64,000 bases of DNA, taken from the NCBI GenBank assembly GCA_942493055.1, contig OW818680.1, forward strand, positions 310,001 to 374,000, in the 5' to 3' direction. Numbering within the stretch: position 1 is the stretch's first letter; each line of letters starts with the position of its first letter. This DNA comes from CAIZQW01 sp942493055 (GTDB taxonomy: Bacteria; Verrucomicrobiota; Kiritimatiellia; RFP12; UBA1067). Shown one piece after another: positions 34,864 through 43,441 of the stretch. The notes beneath the pieces were generated by a model that was not told where the DNA came from, made no database searches, and was given only the letters and a program-made list of their open reading frames with translations. The position numbers and the translations under genes were made by a program.

Positions 34864-36684
34864 ATGAAAATGTCATTACTCGTACTCACTGGCCTGACGG
34901 CTTTGGCTCTACACGCAACTGAAGTATCACTTGTTTCGCCCAGCAAGACGCTTGTCGCGAAAATCACTGTTGCTAACGGTGCGCTCCAGTATCAGGTTGA
35001 TTACAAAGCGAAACCGGTCATCCTAGCCTCGCGCATCGGCTTCGAACCCTTTCTGGATGGCTTCGAACTCGAAACAGCCGCCCCAAAGGCAGACATCCAT
35101 AAAAGCACCTGGAAAAATCCCTTGGGCGAACGTTCCCTCGTCGTCGATCACTACGCAGGAACCACCCTTCAGCTAAAAGCCAAAGGAGCTAACCTGCTTC
35201 TGGAATGCCGGGCTTATGACGAAGGATTTGCTTTCCGCTTCGTCATCCCGAAGCCTGCTCAGGGGAACATGGAATGGGATATTCCGGCAGAGCGCACCGA
35301 GTTCGCCTTTGGCGATAATTACAAATGCTGGCCCGTCTATTCGGCGCAGGGTAAATATGCGCCTGCAACCATCTCAACGACAAAACCAGGCGTAGAGCGT
35401 CCGCTGGTCGTAGAGCTTCCGCACTGTGTCGTGGCGTTAGGTGAAGCAGCGCTCATCGATTTTGCTCGGATGAAATTTGAAGTCAGCAAGACCAACACCT
35501 TCCGGACAAAACTGGACGGCCCTGCAAAAATAACCCTCCCCTGCAAGATGCCTTGGCGCTTTGTGCGCATCGCAGATGATCCCTGCCGTCTTCTTGAAGG
35601 CAATGACTTCATGTTGAATCTGAATGAGCCCTCAACGCTAGCAGACACCTCCTGGATCAAGCCGGGGAAGATCTTCAGAGAAACAACCCTGACCACTGTC
35701 GGTTCCAAGGAAAGCATTGATTTCTGCAAAGCGCGCGGCATCCAGTATCTTGAGTTTGATGCGGGCTGGTATGGTCATGAGTATGATGACAAGGCGGATG
35801 CGCGGGCCGTAAATCTTGATCCCAAGCGCTCAAAGGGCCCGCTGGACTTGCCTGAAGTCATACGCTATGCAAAAGAGAACAACATCGGCATCTGGCTCTA
35901 TGTGAACCGCCGGCAACTTGAACAGCGGCTGGATGTCCTCTTGCCCTTATATCAGCAATGGGGCATTTCCGGCATCAAATACGGCTTTGTCAATGTGGGT
36001 TCCCAGAAATGGACAGCCTGGCTCAGCGATGCCATTGCAAAGGCGGCCAACTATAAGATGATGATCGACATTCATGATGAATATCGCGTCACAGGAAATC
36101 AGCGAACCTTCCCGCACCTGTTGACGGTTGAAGGAATTGCAGGAAACGAGGAGATGCCTGATGCCAAGCATAATGCCGCACTGCCTTGGACACGCTTCCT
36201 CTGCGGCCAGGCTGACTACACTTTCTGCTGGTATACCACGCGTGTAAAAAATACGCGGGCCCACCAACTGGCGTTACCCATTCTCTACTTCAGTCCGTTG
36301 CAGTTTGTCCACTGGTATGACAAACCCTCCATGTTCAAGAATGATCCGGAGCTGGATTTCTGGAAGGCGATGCCGACCGTCTGGGATGACACAAAGGCCA
36401 TCAACGGAAAGATTGGCGTCTTTGCAACGATTGCACGGCGGTCACAAGACCGTTGGTTCGTCGGCAGCATCAACGCTGTTGAACAACGTACGCTCGACAT
36501 TCCGTTGTCATTCTTGAAGCCGAACGTGCGCTACACAGCTAAAATTTATGCAGATGCCGCGCCAGACGGAAGCAACATGACTGGCGTAACCTGCAGCACA
36601 CGGGAAGTAGCCTCCACAGATGTGATTCGTGCAGACATGGCCTCAAACGGCGGCCACGCGATCGAACTCATCCCTGTCAAATAA
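34864..36684 (+). CDS. GH97 glycoside hydrolase (alpha-glucosidase/alpha-galactosidase family)
   Basis: 606 residues with a signal peptide ending near ALHA (residue 18). N-terminal sandwich (SPSKTLVAKITVANGALQYQV), catalytic barrel (about 265-520) with FDAGWYGHEYDD, IGIWLYVNRRQ, GIKYGFVNVGSQ, DIHDEYRVTGNQRTFP, VEGIAGNEEM, and a C-terminal sandwich. In GH97, retaining enzymes have an Asp nucleophile at the start of the IKxDF-like motif; here a Gly (near 369) occupies that place, which fits the inverting, SusB-like group. This assignment rests on remembered family features. It is monocistronic, 10 bases from a convergent gene. Confidence 0.9.
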   Translation: MKMSLLVLTGLTALALHATEVSLVSPSKTLVAKITVANGALQYQVDYKAKPVILASRIGFEPFLDGFELETAAPKADIHKSTWKNPLGERSLVVDHYAGTTLQLKAKGANLLLECRAYDEGFAFRFVIPKPAQGNMEWDIPAERTEFAFGDNYKCWPVYSAQGKYAPATISTTKPGVERPLVVELPHCVVALGEAALIDFARMKFEVSKTNTFRTKLDGPAKITLPCKMPWRFVRIADDPCRLLEGNDFMLNLNEPSTLADTSWIKPGKIFRETTLTTVGSKESIDFCKARGIQYLEFDAGWYGHEYDDKADARAVNLDPKRSKGPLDLPEVIRYAKENNIGIWLYVNRRQLEQRLDVLLPLYQQWGISGIKYGFVNVGSQKWTAWLSDAIAKAANYKMMIDIHDEYRVTGNQRTFPHLLTVEGIAGNEEMPDAKHNAALPWTRFLCGQADYTFCWYTTRVKNTRAHQLALPILYFSPLQFVHWYDKPSMFKNDPELDFWKAMPTVWDDTKAINGKIGVFATIARRSQDRWFVGSINAVEQRTLDIPLSFLKPNVRYTAKIYADAAPDGSNMTGVTCSTREVASTDVIRADMASNGGHAIELIPVK

Positions 36685-36694
36685 CCAGGGTGTC

Positions 36695-37060
36695 CTACTC
36701 GTTTCGTCCTGACTTTTGGCTTTCGTCATCCAGATGAAACTTGTGTAAAATCCGGTGAAAGACCGGGGAAAGCACAAGGCCTACCGATGACAGAAAGACG
36801 ACCCCGCTAAACAAGGCGTAGGCAGACGCAAAAAGTTTAGCAGTGGTCGTGGTCATGGGCGCAACCGGCCCCATTCCGGTAAGGATCATCGAAGCATTCA
36901 GGATGGAGTCGATCCACGAAAGTCCTGCCCATTCATGGTACCCCAAAACACCAATACCTAACGAGACGCACAATACCGCCAGGAGCAGCAGAATAGAGAT
37001 CGCCATTCGCTTGACGAACTTATGGAACGGTACTAGTTTCTCTGACTTGCGTTCATACAT
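36695..37060 (-). CDS. Small two-TM membrane protein resembling a potassium-channel pore module
   Basis: 121 residues: TM1 about 20-40, an amphipathic re-entrant-like segment WIDSILNASMIL (49-60), TGMGPVAP (61-68), TM2 about 76-98, and a charged C-terminus. The order matches the two-TM potassium-channel pore, where a TVGYGD-type filter stands at this place; here it is TGMGPV, so selective potassium conduction is doubtful. Last gene of a likely DUF481-EF-hand operon (41-base gap). No clear ribosome site. Confidence 0.55.
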   Translation of the reverse strand: MYERKSEKLVPFHKFVKRMAISILLLLAVLCVSLGIGVLGYHEWAGLSWIDSILNASMILTGMGPVAPMTTTTAKLFASAYALFSGVVFLSSVGLVLSPVFHRILHKFHLDDESQKSGRNE

Positions 37061-37100
37061 AATACGCTCTTGCGTGCCAAATGCTTCTGACTCTGATTCA

Positions 37101-39290
37101 TCATTTCGGCGCAGGCACGACAGGCACTTTGACGGTGACTGTCGGCTGAACTGGCGTCTGGTTGCGTTTCATCGACCCGGGCAACGCGCTGTCCAGCAGG
37201 CCCATGAACCAGAGAATAGTCGCCATGATCACAAGGACCAGCAGCATGATAATTCTGTTGCGAGCCGTGTTGTCGTCCGCGAACGGATCGTGCAGTTGGC
37301 GTTCGGCACTGGCAGGCAGCACTGCTTCCGTGGTATAGATCCGGCCCAGCTTCAGTGTAAGCCTCAGGTTACGATTCACGGCCCAGCCGCAGGCATTGAG
37401 AATCGGGGCGACATCGCGGGCACGCAACTTGAACCACGTCAGGATCATCGACGGCCCGGAGATCAATAAAAGCAGGACAATCAGTCCCAGCACTATTTTC
37501 CATACGGGCATGCCAGCGATAGCGCTCACCACACCTGCGATGGCCGTGCTGATTAATCCGACGGCGATACCTATGGCGGCAGCCGATGAGGCGAGAGCAG
37601 CCCCTTCCACCTTCTTGGGCGGTTCCGCAGGTGCGGCACCGGTCATCTCGATCTTCTTCGCGGCGTTGATCAGCGTCGCATCTTGCTTGGCAGCCAACAT
37701 CTTCCGTACCTGGGCTCCGACCATACCCGCCATCTTGTGCCAAGGATCCCAGAAGGCCTCTTTCAAACTGATGGAGTTATCCACGGTCTTGACAATGGTA
37801 GCATCCCAGTCTTTTCCATCGAGGTCGTAAAAGATACCGTTACGTCCGACCCAGAGGGTCTTTGCAAAGCCCGAGGTGAATGTGGCACAGATCGTGCGCG
37901 TCTCCTTCGTGCCCGGGCGCGTCAGGGTGCAGTAGGCCAGGCAGCACTTACTCGCTGCGGCCTGCCCTGCATGCGCGGCAACATCGTCCACATGGAAGCA
38001 GAGTGTGGCGGCGCGGGCATCCATATAAAGCGTCCCCACCTGGAATATCGCGATAGCCTTTGGGTCGTAGAGGCGCGCCATGTTCACAAAGTTGTTGAGC
38101 AACGTGAAGAGATAAGCGTTCAGGCGCAAGAGCTTCTCGACTTCGGCGATCTGGGCATTCTCAGCCTCGAGCGCGGCATCTTGAGCAATGAGTGCGGAGA
38201 CATCCTTTTTGGCAGTTCCTGCAAGCAACTCAGCAAGGCGTGTGACACCGAGTGCTTCTACTTCCGCTCCGGCCTTGGCAGCGGCCCACGCTTCATAAGG
38301 TGCGAGCTTCGCTTTCAGTTCCTGCCACTCCTCGTCAGAAAGTGTGGCGCAATCCGTGCCGAGCAGCGGCACCACGACATCACGCTTGAAGCACGCCAAA
38401 GCCTGTGACCAATATGGGTTCACGCCTTCCAGCAGGGGAAGATCGCGTCCTGCAGCGATGGCGGATAACGGGAAGCTCGCGATCGCCGGAAGGCTGACCG
38501 TGAGATCCTGATTTGCCAAGGCTGCAAAATCACCGTCTGTGCGACTCAGGGCCCCAGCAGCGCGGGCATCAAAGGCTGACATGCGGCAACGCATAAAATA
38601 GTCGTCGAGTTTGCCTCGCACAGCAGCTACTGCAGCAACGGCCCCGGCAGTCTTGTCGCCCAGCGGCAATACCTGGGCATCCGCACCCTGGGACCACGCG
38701 AGATAGGCTGCAGCAGCGGTAAAAAAGGCATCGACCTCAGCCTGATTCACCCCCGGCTTTCCACTTCGGTCAGTCTCCGCACCGAGGGCTGCAATGATCT
38801 CAGCGATCACCTGTTGCGTGGCTGCGTCATCTGCAGCGTCAGCAGGCACGATGCCATCGCCGTTGAAGCGCGTCTCCGCGAATATCTTGGAGGTGTCAGC
38901 GACATTTTCCAACGAGATGGCATCCGAAGCCCCCTTGCCGAGATTGGCAAGAATGCGCTTGGCACTGGCCAGCAAGGACTGCCCCTCGGGCGTGGCACTG
39001 TTGATTGAAGCGAGGCGGAGTGTTTCGGTTCCCGCCAGGAGGGTGTCCAAGGAGACGAGGCGTTTCGAAAGCCATTGAATCGCTGCCAGCAATTCAGGCA
39101 CGCGAATACGCCCGTCCCGGTCCGTGTCCAGCAACTCGAGAGTCTTACCGTCAAAGCGGATGCCCTTGGTAGGACAGCTCAAGGCGGTCCAGAGCTTCTG
39201 ATCCAGATCGTTCAGATTGAGAATGTCTGCGCCATTTCGAAGCAAGACCTGATCCAGTCCGCCTGTCCGGTAAAACTTCCATGTATGCAT
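37101..39290 (-). CDS. Large hypothetical membrane-anchored protein with EF-hand
   Basis: 729 residues from the ATG at 39290, which follows GGAG at 6 bases. A textbook EF-hand calcium loop DTDRDGRIRVPE is at 55-66, and a degenerate second one (FNGDGIVPADAA) near 137. The middle is Ala-rich and helical. The last about 170 residues hold two to three hydrophobic segments (AAIGIAVGLISTAIAGVV, WKIVLGLIVLLLLISGP, RIIMLLVLVIMATILWFMG) and a Pro/Val tail. I do not recognise the family. It starts 10 bases after the DUF481 stop. Confidence 0.65.
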   Translation of the reverse strand: MHTWKFYRTGGLDQVLLRNGADILNLNDLDQKLWTALSCPTKGIRFDGKTLELLDTDRDGRIRVPELLAAIQWLSKRLVSLDTLLAGTETLRLASINSATPEGQSLLASAKRILANLGKGASDAISLENVADTSKIFAETRFNGDGIVPADAADDAATQQVIAEIIAALGAETDRSGKPGVNQAEVDAFFTAAAAYLAWSQGADAQVLPLGDKTAGAVAAVAAVRGKLDDYFMRCRMSAFDARAAGALSRTDGDFAALANQDLTVSLPAIASFPLSAIAAGRDLPLLEGVNPYWSQALACFKRDVVVPLLGTDCATLSDEEWQELKAKLAPYEAWAAAKAGAEVEALGVTRLAELLAGTAKKDVSALIAQDAALEAENAQIAEVEKLLRLNAYLFTLLNNFVNMARLYDPKAIAIFQVGTLYMDARAATLCFHVDDVAAHAGQAAASKCCLAYCTLTRPGTKETRTICATFTSGFAKTLWVGRNGIFYDLDGKDWDATIVKTVDNSISLKEAFWDPWHKMAGMVGAQVRKMLAAKQDATLINAAKKIEMTGAAPAEPPKKVEGAALASSAAAIGIAVGLISTAIAGVVSAIAGMPVWKIVLGLIVLLLLISGPSMILTWFKLRARDVAPILNACGWAVNRNLRLTLKLGRIYTTEAVLPASAERQLHDPFADDNTARNRIIMLLVLVIMATILWFMGLLDSALPGSMKRNQTPVQPTVTVKVPVVPAPK

Positions 39291-39300
39291 AGTAGACTCC

Positions 39301-40314
39301 TTAGAATGTCCAGCCAACACCGAGCGTGTAACGCAAATCCTTCTTCTCGCGGTTGTCAGCTGGTTGCGAGTTATAGTTGAGCTGAGCCTTGCCTTCCATG
39401 AAGATCCGTTCCGTCAACGCCGCGCGCAGGCCGAGATCAGTATAGACGAGAACCGCTTCACTATCTTCGAGGTTGGGGATGACTTCCATATTATGAAACC
39501 CCTTAACATACGTGTTGATGGCAAAGTCGAAATGATAAGCCAACCGAGCAGCCATGTAGTCACGGGTATCATCAGGATCGGTATACTCCTCATGGACGTA
39601 GGTGAGACCGGCTTCAGTAAAGAAGTTCATCCCCGCAGTTTCGATCCACTGGTAACCGAGACCGGCACCGGGAGTCACACGCATATTCAGGTCTGCAATG
39701 CGATCCTTCTCATACTTCATGTTAGCATACCCGAAGAATTTTTTCGTGAAGAAGTAATCGTATTTGCCCCTGATGAACCAGTTGTCTGCGATGGTACTGC
39801 TGTCCCCGGTGTTGTTATCACGCTGGCTGGCGAAATAGTAACCGGCTCCGAGCGAAATACGATCATTGTCAGTGCGGCGTGTCGCTTCAGCTCCTACGCT
39901 GGCAGTCGAGCTCTCGGTGTTTCCGCGCGTCAGCACTGCGCCTGCCACGACGGAACCAGCCCACTTCGTCTTCTCAGGATTGATCTTGGCGATTTCATCA
40001 AAGGCAACCTTCTGCGGTTGAGCCGCATCTGCCAGCACCATCACCTGACCCTCATCCCCTGCCCCAACCTTCTGAACGACGACCGTACCGTTGGTCTGGA
40101 CAATTTCGATGGGAGCCTCAGTCGAGAAGGTCTTGATGTCAGCCATTTTAAGCGTCATCGGTCCTGCAACAGCCGAATCAAAGACCATCTTGCCTCCGGT
40201 CACCGACTTCACAGTTCCCGTAAGACGGTCCCCTGATTTAAACACGATCTGGTCTGCAGATACCATTGTGACCGAGATACAGCTTGCCATCACCATCATC
40301 CATGCATTTCTCAT
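39301..40314 (-). CDS. DUF481 outer-membrane beta-barrel protein
   Basis: 337 residues: signal peptide to VSA (20), a small N-terminal SH3/Sm-like domain (DQIVFKSGDRLTGTVKSV), a short linker, then a DUF481 barrel from about 120 with alternating aromatic strands (SLGAGYYFASQRDN, KYDYFFTKKFFGYANMKYEKD, FFTEAGLTYVHEEY), ending in GVGWTF with terminal Phe, an outer-membrane signature. DUF481 proteins include salt-induced YdiY of enterobacteria. AAGGAG lies 8 bases before the ATG. Confidence 0.85.
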   Translation of the reverse strand: MRNAWMMVMASCISVTMVSADQIVFKSGDRLTGTVKSVTGGKMVFDSAVAGPMTLKMADIKTFSTEAPIEIVQTNGTVVVQKVGAGDEGQVMVLADAAQPQKVAFDEIAKINPEKTKWAGSVVAGAVLTRGNTESSTASVGAEATRRTDNDRISLGAGYYFASQRDNNTGDSSTIADNWFIRGKYDYFFTKKFFGYANMKYEKDRIADLNMRVTPGAGLGYQWIETAGMNFFTEAGLTYVHEEYTDPDDTRDYMAARLAYHFDFAINTYVKGFHNMEVIPNLEDSEAVLVYTDLGLRAALTERIFMEGKAQLNYNSQPADNREKKDLRYTLGVGWTF

Positions 40315-40400
40315 GTTTGAAACTCCTTAACCTTAAACCGAAACGCGCCGCACGCAATCCAGCGTGACCACGAAACGTTCCGCATCCATATTTCGGTCAA

Positions 40401-40429
40401 ATTGTAGGCTGAGGCATGCATAAAGTCAA
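40401..40429 (-). promoter_or_regulatory. Promoter of the DUF481 operon
   Basis: Minus strand TTGACT (40429-40424), 17-base spacer, TACAAT (40406-40401). The leader would be about 80 bases. Confidence 0.7.
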
Positions 40430-40475
40430 ATCAAAAGCCAAGTAATTAAGCCGAAGCTATGGGGCAAAGCGACGC

Positions 40476-41810
40476 TTAAAACGTTTTCGTCCACGCCTCA
40501 TGAATCTTCACGAGTGACTGGACCTTCTCAGGGTGCTGCTGCGCAAGATTCGCGGTCTCTGATGGATCATCCTTTATATTGGCAAGGAACAGCTTCTTGT
40601 CCGAGTCCGACAATGTGTCGCCCGTGACGTGATCCTGGACATGTCCGATGAGCTTCCAATCGCCTTCGCGCACCGCCCACTGCGCCTGCCCCCCCCTCCC
40701 CAACATCCAATGTAGAGTCTTGTGCGCGCTGGGCGCATCTGCAGACAAGAGGACCGGAAGCATACTTTTCCCGTCAATATTCGTATTCAACAGTTTCACG
40801 CCGCACAACTCAGCCAGTGTCGGCATCCAGTCGCAACTATGAACCATCTGCTGACGAACGACATTGGAGGGGATCTTTGCAGGAAAGGAGATGATCCCCG
40901 GCAGGCGGATACCGCCTTCAAAGAACGAACTCTTTCCCCCGCGGTAAATGCCAGAAGAGCCGCCACCCCCGTGCGCACGCTCTTCCGAAGAAAATCCATT
41001 GTCTGACTGAAAGACAATTATTGTATCATCGCGCAGGCCACGCTCCTCCAGGTGTGCGAGCAACCTGCCGAGACGTTCATCCATCGTCGAAATAAAGGCG
41101 GCGTAGAGATTTCTCGGATAGGGCAGTTTTTCATAGCGCTTCAGCCATTTGACATCCCCCTGATACGGATAATGCGGCAGGTTGATCGCAAAATAGATGA
41201 AGAAGGGGTTCTTCTTGTTCTTGTCGATAAATTGCCGTGCCTCGTCCACCATCAAGTCTGGAAAGAACTGCCCAGGCATGTGCACTTCAACACCATTGCG
41301 ATAGAGATCATGCTTATTGGGGCCGCTCCACATGAAGAAATGCGAATAGTTGTCAATGCAGCCGCAGTGGTGTCCAAAGGAGTAGTCAAAGCCTTGTCCA
41401 TTGGGCTGTGACTCGGGGTTGTGTCCGAGATGCCATTTGCCGATATGGGCCGTGGCATACCCTGCGGCTTTAAACATTTCCGCCATCGTGACCTCCTGCG
41501 TGGGCATGTCTCCACGCCCAGTGGTGGGGACATTGCCCGACACGCCCGCGCGGGAAGGAAAGCGCCCGGTCAGGAGCCCCGCACGGGAGGGCGAACAGAC
41601 CGACGAGGCTGCATAAAACTGGGTCAAGCGTACACCGCGTTGCGCAAGCGCATCAATCGTAGGCGTTTCAAGATCCTTTGCCCCATAGCAGTTCGCATCT
41701 GCAGAGCCCATGTCGTCAGCCAATATGACAATGACATTCGGTTGCGTTCCTCCGTAGAGTGCAAAAGTTGAAGCAACCAACATCGTAAAAAGTAAAATAT
41801 TTTTTTTCAT
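40476..41810 (-). CDS. Secreted sulfatase (S1 family)
   Basis: 444 residues with signal peptide; ADDMGSAD metal motif (31-38), C-S-P-S-R-A with Cys72 for formylglycine, GKWHLGH, FQSDNGFSSEERAHGG, and a C-terminal IKDDPSETANLAQ. Similar in layout to the sulfatase at 19114-20448. No Shine-Dalgarno sequence; an extended -10 box (TGCTACTGT) ends 6 bases before the ATG, so the transcript may be leaderless. It is divergent from the next sulfatase. Confidence 0.92.
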   Translation of the reverse strand: MKKNILLFTMLVASTFALYGGTQPNVIVILADDMGSADANCYGAKDLETPTIDALAQRGVRLTQFYAASSVCSPSRAGLLTGRFPSRAGVSGNVPTTGRGDMPTQEVTMAEMFKAAGYATAHIGKWHLGHNPESQPNGQGFDYSFGHHCGCIDNYSHFFMWSGPNKHDLYRNGVEVHMPGQFFPDLMVDEARQFIDKNKKNPFFIYFAINLPHYPYQGDVKWLKRYEKLPYPRNLYAAFISTMDERLGRLLAHLEERGLRDDTIIVFQSDNGFSSEERAHGGGGSSGIYRGGKSSFFEGGIRLPGIISFPAKIPSNVVRQQMVHSCDWMPTLAELCGVKLLNTNIDGKSMLPVLLSADAPSAHKTLHWMLGRGGQAQWAVREGDWKLIGHVQDHVTGDTLSDSDKKLFLANIKDDPSETANLAQQHPEKVQSLVKIHEAWTKTF

Positions 41811-41816
41811 TTCAGT

Positions 41817-41825
41817 ACAGTAGCA
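41817..41825 (-). promoter_or_regulatory. Extended -10 promoter, possibly leaderless sulfatase
   Basis: Minus strand TGC-TACTGT, -10 hexamer 41822-41817, six bases before the start codon at 41810, placing the RNA start on or beside the A of ATG. Confidence 0.5.
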
Positions 41826-41870
41826 TATTTCCGAAAAAATGAATATCCCGTTTTCTTGTGATGATAACTG

Positions 41871-41879
41871 TGCTACTAT
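41871..41879 (+). promoter_or_regulatory. Extended -10 promoter of rightward sulfatase
   Basis: TGC-TACTAT (hexamer 41874-41879), nearly the mirror of the leftward -10 box about 50 bases away, suggesting joint control of the sulfatase pair. No convincing -35 (TTTTCT at 17 bases). Confidence 0.45.
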
Positions 41880-41908
41880 CTAAGCATACTTCTTGGAGGC
41901 ATATAATC

Positions 41909-43384
41909 ATGCAAAACACAGCTAGATTTTTTGTCAGATGCTTTATCGGAATGTTTTTTTTGTTTCAAACGGCAACTGCCGCCGAGCAGCCCAATATCAT
42001 TTTTATTTTGGCTGATGACTTGGGCTGGGCGGATCTGCCCATGTACGGTAACCGTTTTAATGAAGCCCCGAACCTGCAGCGTATGGCCAATGAGGGCATG
42101 CTCTTCACAGATGCGTATGCCGCAGCCCCTGTCTGCTCCCCTACCCGTGCAAGCATTCAGAGCGGACAGTATCCGGCGCGGGTCGGCATCACGGATTTCA
42201 TTCCTGGACACTGGAGGCCTTATGAGAAAGTGCGCGTCCCCATCAACCGCACCCAATATTTGCCAACGGAAATACCGACTGTTGCGGAATCTCTGAAGCG
42301 TGCCGGATACACGACCGGATACTTCGGCAAATGGCATCTCGGAGAAAAGGTAAAGGGCTGTCATCCCCTGGATCAAGGTTATGACGAAGCTCATGTAGGA
42401 GAAGGCTATTTCAAAACAAAATTTAACCCGCCTCGACCCCAGGACGAGGATAAGATTATTTCAGAACGCTTAACGATCTTCGCCTCTGACTTTATTCGGA
42501 AGCATAAGAAGAAGCCCTTCTTTCTCTTCATTTCGCACTGGGATGTTCACTGCGCCCTAGACGCTGAGAAGGTACGGGTCGATGCGTTCTTAAAGAAGCC
42601 AAAGGTTCCGGAGTACCCCTGCAATGCCTTTTATGCAGCCTGCATTGCGCATCTGGATCAGAGTGTCGGAGATATCCTCGCTCTGCTGAAACAGGAGGGG
42701 CTGGATGAAAAGACCCTTGTTGTCTTTTTTTCCGACAATGGTGGCAGCATCAGCGAAAATAAATATCCGGGTATCCAGGACGGAAAATATCCGATGGTCT
42801 CTCCACGCCTGGGTGTCTACCAAGATGGCGACCCGCTCAAATATATCATGACCAGCAATGTTCCGTTGCGCAATGAGAAGGGCAGCGTCTATGAAGGCGG
42901 TATTCGCGATCCTCTGATTGTTCGCTATCCAGGAAAGATCAAGCCGCATTCAACCTCTCCCGAAGTCGTTACCAGCGTGGACTTCTATCCAACGTTTCTC
43001 GAACTGGCCAACGCGGCTGCGCCTGCGGGTCACACGCTTGACGGGGTCTCGTTGCTTCCAATATTGACAGGACGCGCCCCCTTAGCAGAGCGTGCCATAT
43101 TCTGGCATTACCCCGTCTATCATCATGACAGGCCTGCCTCGGCCCTGCGCAAGGGTTCCTGGAAGCTCATTGAAAATTTGGAAAACCAGGAGACGCAGCT
43201 CTACAACCTCGCAGCAGACATCGGGGAGACGACGGACCTATCGAAGGCCTATCCGCAGATCCACTCCGCACTCTATGCTGAACTGAAGCAGTGGCAAAAA
43301 TCCGTCGATGCCCAACTCCCTGTCCCCAATCCTGCTTTCGACCCGCTGCGTCGTCAGGAATGGGGAAAGAACCCAGGCAAATAA
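41909..43384 (+). CDS. Secreted sulfatase (S1 family)
   Basis: 491 residues from the ATG at 41909, preceded by GGAGG at 9 bases (an ATG at 41858 lies before the promoter and is rejected). Signal peptide to TATAA; LADDLGWADLPMYG (34-47), C-S-P-T-R-A with Cys76, FGKWHLGEK, FFSDNGGSIS, and YNLAADIGETTDLS. The C-S-P-T-R-A form and longer insert (about 135-200) suggest a different subfamily from the two C-S-P-S-R-A sulfatases, hence another substrate position. Confidence 0.92.
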   Translation: MQNTARFFVRCFIGMFFLFQTATAAEQPNIIFILADDLGWADLPMYGNRFNEAPNLQRMANEGMLFTDAYAAAPVCSPTRASIQSGQYPARVGITDFIPGHWRPYEKVRVPINRTQYLPTEIPTVAESLKRAGYTTGYFGKWHLGEKVKGCHPLDQGYDEAHVGEGYFKTKFNPPRPQDEDKIISERLTIFASDFIRKHKKKPFFLFISHWDVHCALDAEKVRVDAFLKKPKVPEYPCNAFYAACIAHLDQSVGDILALLKQEGLDEKTLVVFFSDNGGSISENKYPGIQDGKYPMVSPRLGVYQDGDPLKYIMTSNVPLRNEKGSVYEGGIRDPLIVRYPGKIKPHSTSPEVVTSVDFYPTFLELANAAAPAGHTLDGVSLLPILTGRAPLAERAIFWHYPVYHHDRPASALRKGSWKLIENLENQETQLYNLAADIGETTDLSKAYPQIHSALYAELKQWQKSVDAQLPVPNPAFDPLRRQEWGKNPGK

Positions 43385-43403
43385 CATCAAATAAAAGGGA
43401 CGC

Positions 43404-43432
43404 TTGCCTTTTCTGACCGTCAACGGTATACT
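43404..43432 (+). promoter_or_regulatory. Promoter of the GT2-NCS1-rhaM operon
   Basis: TTGCCT (43404-43409), 17-base spacer, TATACT (43427-43432), only 9 bases before the ATG at 43442, giving a leader of about 3 bases. Confidence 0.7.
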
Positions 43433-43441
43433 TGCCCAATT

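Noticed and set aside
34716..34967. N-terminal extension of the M48 protease
   Set aside because: It overlaps the divergent GH97 gene and both promoters; the start at 34715 has a ribosome site and a normal HtpX-like N-terminus.
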